Part shown: positions 7,421 through 9,424 of the stretch, in pieces | Layout of the letters: the number at the start of each line of letters is the position of its first letter | How positions within the stretch are numbered: the first letter of the stretch is position 1 | Assembly (NCBI GenBank): GCA_022361135.1 | Contig: JAKSBM010000728.1 | Span: 1 to 9,424 of the forward strand | Source: Desulfobacterales bacterium | Lineage (GTDB): Bacteria > Desulfobacterota > Desulfobacteria > Desulfobacterales > Desulfobacteraceae | Direction: 5' to 3' | Length of the DNA stretch: 9,424 nt | Made by a program: the position numbers and the translations under genes | The notes under the pieces: generated by a model | The model's input: only the letters and a program-made list of their open reading frames with translations | What the model was told of the DNA's origin: nothing | Databases searched by the model: none

Positions 7421-7449
7421 TGTGCAAAAACCGAAAAAATATTTTCACA
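7421..7449. promoter_or_regulatory. Weak dyad, possible upstream activator site
   Basis: TGTGCAAAA (7421-7429) and TTTTCACA (7442-7449) are inverted copies of a TGTG(c)AAAA half-site with one extra base in the left copy. The dyad centres about 113 bp before the -24 element, within the range usual for sigma-54 enhancer sites. The region is A/T-tract rich, so chance symmetry is quite possible. Confidence 0.25.
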
Positions 7450-7546
7450 TTCATTACTCACTAACCACAGCGTAGTACTCCATCTTTTTTCTATAAAATC
7501 AGCCCCCTAACTATCAAAGAAAGCTATTTTTCATTTTTTTCAGTTC

Positions 7547-7562
7547 TGGCACATAATCTGCT
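7547..7562 (+). promoter_or_regulatory. Sigma-54 (-24/-12) promoter of the methyltransferase operon
   Basis: TGGCACATAATCTGCT matches the consensus TGGCACR-N4-TTGCW except for one base (C for the first T of the -12 box). The invariant GG (7548-7549) and GC (7560-7561) are exactly 10 bp apart. It lies in an AT-rich region, is preceded by a T-rich tract, and sits between a sigma-54 activator gene and an unlinked-function operon, which is the typical arrangement. The predicted transcription start is near 7573. Confidence 0.8.
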
Positions 7563-7636
7563 TTACTCACAGTGAACATTTACTGTCCCACACCACGGGG
7601 CAGTGCGGATAAACCCTAAGTTGAAGGAGATGTGGC

Positions 7637-7819
7637 GTGGTTAATTTTTCGGGATTTCAGACATTCAGTGGCAATGGCACTGGTGTTTCCGAATTTCCTT
7701 CACCACCCAAATTTTCCATTACGGGGTATCCAACCCATTGTCTCCCAGCGGCCAGAATTCAACGGCGGATCCGAGTTAAAGGTATCCGTTGTCTATCCCC
7801 CCACCACCCCCTGAGGTAA
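7637..7819 (+). CDS. Possible small leader ORF (60 aa, GTG start), doubtful
   Basis: A GTG at 7637 is preceded by a near-ideal AAGGAG (7624-7629) at 7-nt spacing, which is the only coding evidence. The 60-residue product begins MVNFSGFQTFSG and has no recognisable domain, signal peptide or membrane segment; its C-terminal third is Arg/His/Pro rich, as expected of random GC-rich translation. It ends 38 nt before the methyltransferase ATG. A five-codon alternative, ATG at 7630 reading MWRG then stop, overlaps the same ribosome site but is too close to it. It could be a translated leader affecting the operon, or the ribosome site could be coincidental. Confidence 0.2.
   Translation: MVNFSGFQTFSGNGTGVSEFPSPPKFSITGYPTHCLPAARIQRRIRVKGIRCLSPHHPLR
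7760..7791 (+). other. Bulged hairpin in the methyltransferase leader
   Basis: CAAC and GGAT on the left (7760-7770, with a GGC bulge between them) pair with ATCCGTTG (7784-7791), giving eight base pairs around a 13-nt loop. It lies about 65 nt before the methyltransferase ATG and just before a C-rich, G-poor tract (7796-7811). It is not followed by T residues, so it is not an intrinsic terminator. It may stabilise the leader or affect translation. Confidence 0.35.
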
Positions 7820-7841
7820 ACGCCGCAGTTAGCAAAGAATT

Positions 7842-7847
7842 AAGGAG
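7842..7847 (+). promoter_or_regulatory. Ribosome binding site that fixes the methyltransferase start
   Basis: AAGGAG lies 10 nt before the ATG at 7858. The frame stays open upstream to a TTG at 7789, but that codon has no Shine-Dalgarno and would add a Pro-rich 23-residue stretch foreign to the family. Confidence 0.65.
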
Positions 7848-7857
7848 ACAACACCCA

Positions 7858-9279
7858 ATGTACGATCGCATGCAGACCCTCAGCCAAACGGATATGGAAA
7901 AAATCCACAGGGCTGCCATGGAGATCCTGGAAACAACGGGTGTGGCCTTTTACAACAAACAAGCCCTGGAAATATTTAGGCAAAACGATTTCATTGTTGA
8001 GGACGCGGTGGTCCGATTCACCGAATCCCAGATCCAAAAGGCCTTGGAAACCGTTCCGGAAAAATTCATGGTCCACGCCCGAAATCCTAAAAAAAGCGTG
8101 GTGATCGGCGGGGATGATTTTGTATTCCTGCCCGGTTATGGGGCCCCCTTCATCATGGAAGCCGACGGCTGCAAACGGTCGGCCACCATGGAGGACTACG
8201 ATAACTTCTGCAAACTCATCCAGAGTTCGCCCCACATCGACATGAACGGCTGCATGATGGTGGCCCCCTCGGACATGCCGCCCAAAACCCTCCATCTGGA
8301 TCTCCATCTTTCCAATATGCTGCTCTGCGACAAACCCTTCATGGGCAGCCCCGTATCCAGGCAGGCGGTTGTGGACGGCATTGAGATGGCAGCCATCCTC
8401 TGGGGCGGCAAGGAAGAACTGGCCGACAAAACCGTATCCGTTTCCCAGATCACCTCCCTGAGTCCCCTGCAGTTTGAGGGGGAAATGGTGGGCTGTCTGA
8501 TCGAACTGGCCCGGCGCAACCAAGCCTGTGTGATCACCTCTTTGATCATGGCCGGCGGGTCCGGCCCGGTGACCCTGGGCGGCGTCCTGGCCCTTCAAAA
8601 TGCAGAAATCCTGGCCGGAATCACCCTGACCCAGCTGGTTCGCCCGGGCACGCCCGTGGTGTATGGCTCCACCTCTTCGGCCATGGATCTCAAAAGCGGT
8701 ACCCTTTCCATCGGGGCACCGGAACTCTCACAAAATGTGCATCTGGTGGCCCAGATGGCCCGGTTTTACAACCTGCCCTCCCGTTCGGGCGGCGGGCTTA
8801 CCGACGGGCTGTGCACCGATGCCCAGGCCGGTGTGGAATCCACCCTGGCCCTGTCCACGGCCGCCCGGAGCGGAATCCACTTTATCCTCCACTCCTGCGG
8901 CATTCTGGCCTCCTACATGGCCATGAGTTTTGAAAAATTCATCGTGGATGAAGAACTATGCGGATTGGTTCGCCACATGTTCAGACCCGTGGATCTCAGT
9001 GATCGGGGAATTGATGTGGAAACCATCTGCCAGGTGGGGATTGGCGGACAATACCTCACCCATCCCAAGACGTATCAGCTCTGCCGGACCGAGTTTCATA
9101 TGCCCGGTCTCATGAGCCGACAAAGTACTGATGCCTGGGGGGAATCCGGTCGGAAGCGCATCGACCAGATTGCCCAGGACCGGGTGGCCCAGCGCTTGGC
9201 CGCCTACGAAAAACCAGACATCGATCCGGAAATAGAAAAATTGTTAACTCAATTCGTTGAAAACCGCAAAACATCATAA
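7858..9279 (+). CDS. MttB-family methyltransferase (trimethylamine methyltransferase superfamily), non-pyrrolysine type
   Basis: A 473-residue cytosolic enzyme of the MttB superfamily (COG5598). These enzymes transfer a methyl group from a methylated amine or quaternary amine to the Co(I) corrinoid of a partner protein. Family signatures in order: an N-terminal helical segment (LSQTDMEKIHRAAMEILE), SLSPLQ (200-204), GSGPVTLGG followed by LALQNAEILAGI (234-255), PGTPVVYGSTSS (263-274), IGAPE (285-289), GGGLTDG, DAQAGVES (321-328), and an active-site-like HFILHSCG then FEKFIVDEE (341-366). There is no in-frame TAG: the pyrrolysine of archaeal MttB is absent, as in the bacterial glycine-betaine methyltransferase MtgB and related non-Pyl enzymes for proline betaine, carnitine or butyrobetaine. 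Substrate is therefore unlikely to be trimethylamine itself, but cannot be named. The corrinoid gene begins 12 nt after the stop, and a sigma-54 promoter lies upstream. Confidence 0.92.
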   Translation: MYDRMQTLSQTDMEKIHRAAMEILETTGVAFYNKQALEIFRQNDFIVEDAVVRFTESQIQKALETVPEKFMVHARNPKKSVVIGGDDFVFLPGYGAPFIMEADGCKRSATMEDYDNFCKLIQSSPHIDMNGCMMVAPSDMPPKTLHLDLHLSNMLLCDKPFMGSPVSRQAVVDGIEMAAILWGGKEELADKTVSVSQITSLSPLQFEGEMVGCLIELARRNQACVITSLIMAGGSGPVTLGGVLALQNAEILAGITLTQLVRPGTPVVYGSTSSAMDLKSGTLSIGAPELSQNVHLVAQMARFYNLPSRSGGGLTDGLCTDAQAGVESTLALSTAARSGIHFILHSCGILASYMAMSFEKFIVDEELCGLVRHMFRPVDLSDRGIDVETICQVGIGGQYLTHPKTYQLCRTEFHMPGLMSRQSTDAWGESGRKRIDQIAQDRVAQRLAAYEKPDIDPEIEKLLTQFVENRKTS

Positions 9280-9291
9280 AGGAGAAGAAAA

Positions 9292-9424
9292 ATGACGGAT
9301 TTTAATGCAATGACTGACGCCCTGGTAGCATGTGACGACGCTAAACTGACCGCTCTGGTTAACGACGCCATTGCCGCTGACGTACCCGCTTCCGATATCC
9401 TGAACAAAGGCCTGATTGCCGGTA
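9292..9424 (+). CDS. Corrinoid (B12-binding) methyltransferase partner protein, 3'-truncated by window edge
   Basis: Only the first 44 codons are visible. The ATG at 9292 follows AAAGGAG (9278-9284) at 7 nt; this ribosome site overlaps the TAA of the methyltransferase gene. The translation starts MTDFNAMTDALVACDD, then LTALVNDAIAADVPASDIL and NKGLIAG. That pattern (paired helices, then xxILNKGLIxG) is the helical cap domain at the N-terminus of MtbC/MttC/MtgC-type corrinoid proteins. The cobalamin-binding DxHxxG motif would lie beyond the edge. Position right after an MttB-family gene supports the role: it accepts the methyl group and delivers it to a second methyltransferase, often using tetrahydrofolate in bacteria. 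Codon use is richer in GCT, GTT and GTA than the upstream genes, as in highly expressed genes. Confidence 0.82.
   Translation, partial: MTDFNAMTDALVACDDAKLTALVNDAIAADVPASDILNKGLIAG

Larger units (their letters stand above)
7573..7857 (+). other. Long untranslated leader of the methyltransferase operon
   Basis: About 285 nt separate the predicted start from the ATG at 7858. The first bases can form a short hairpin (ACAGT 7569-7573 with ACTGT 7582-7586). Farther on are a ribosome-site-preceded small open frame (7637-7819), a bulged hairpin (7760-7791) and a C-rich tract (7796-7811) just before the gene. I recognise no known riboswitch. The rest of the gene-free stretch, 7418-7546, is AT-rich with A/T tracts and no coding signal. 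Confidence 0.5.

Noticed and set aside
7661..7684. GCCACTG on the - strand, resembling the B12 box of cobalamin riboswitches, in a region feeding a corrinoid operon
   Set aside because: It is on the wrong strand for the methyltransferase genes, no gene lies downstream on the - strand, and the rest of the riboswitch is not visible. The seven-base match is likely chance.
7796..7811. C-rich tract, possible - strand G-quadruplex
   Set aside because: Only two long C runs and one CC are present, insufficient for a stable three-tier quadruplex; kept only as a remark on the leader.
7789..7857. Upstream TTG start for the methyltransferase, adding 23 residues
   Set aside because: No ribosome site before it, it falls inside the right arm of the leader hairpin, and the added Pro-rich stretch is not typical of the family. 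The ATG at 7858 has AAGGAG.

Overview
The window is about 9.4 kb of GC-rich bacterial DNA with every gene on the + strand. The gene set suggests an anaerobic, probably marine, sulfate-reducing Desulfobacterota member (Desulfobacterales-like). It combines a compact-cysteine iron-sulfur flavoprotein, a large acyl-CoA dehydrogenase, a PAS-type sigma-54 activator and a non-pyrrolysine MttB-family methyltransferase followed by its corrinoid protein. This placement is inferred from gene content and composition. No rRNA or marker gene confirms it.

Layout: (1) 1-1479, the C-terminal four-fifths of a large acyl-CoA dehydrogenase, followed by a GC-rich hairpin. (2) 1603-2235, a small [4Fe-4S]/FMN flavoprotein. 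(3) 2236-2425, a spacer with two overlapping hairpins and a possible sigma-70 promoter. (4) 2426-5667, a two-gene unit: a branch-1 nitrilase with an intact Glu-Lys-Cys triad, then only 2 nt later a GAF-containing PEP-protein phosphotransferase (PtsP / enzyme I-Ntr type), closed by a good intrinsic terminator. (5) 5668-5896, an intergenic region with an extended -10 promoter right behind that terminator. (6) 5897-7387, a RocR-like PAS / AAA+ / Fis-HTH sigma-54 activator. (7) 7388-7857, a long AT-rich regulatory region with an 18-bp-arm palindrome over the regulator stop codon, a clear -24/-12 sigma-54 promoter and a leader of about 285 nt. (8) 7858-9279, the MttB-family methyltransferase. (9) From 9292, the first 44 codons of the cognate corrinoid protein, cut by the window edge.

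How the parts may work together: the regulator and the sigma-54 promoter 160 bp downstream of it form a plausible local switch. The PAS domain would sense a signal, and the AAA+ domain would open sigma-54 RNA polymerase at 7547-7562. That would induce demethylation of a quaternary or tertiary methylamine, with the methyl group passed to the corrinoid protein. The nitrilase-ptsP pair joins a nitrile-degrading, ammonia-releasing enzyme to a nitrogen-PTS-type phosphotransferase, which hints at nitrogen-status control. The substrates of the nitrilase, the methyltransferase and the acyl-CoA dehydrogenase cannot be read from the sequence. I saw no tRNA, rRNA, CRISPR array, transposase or phage gene.
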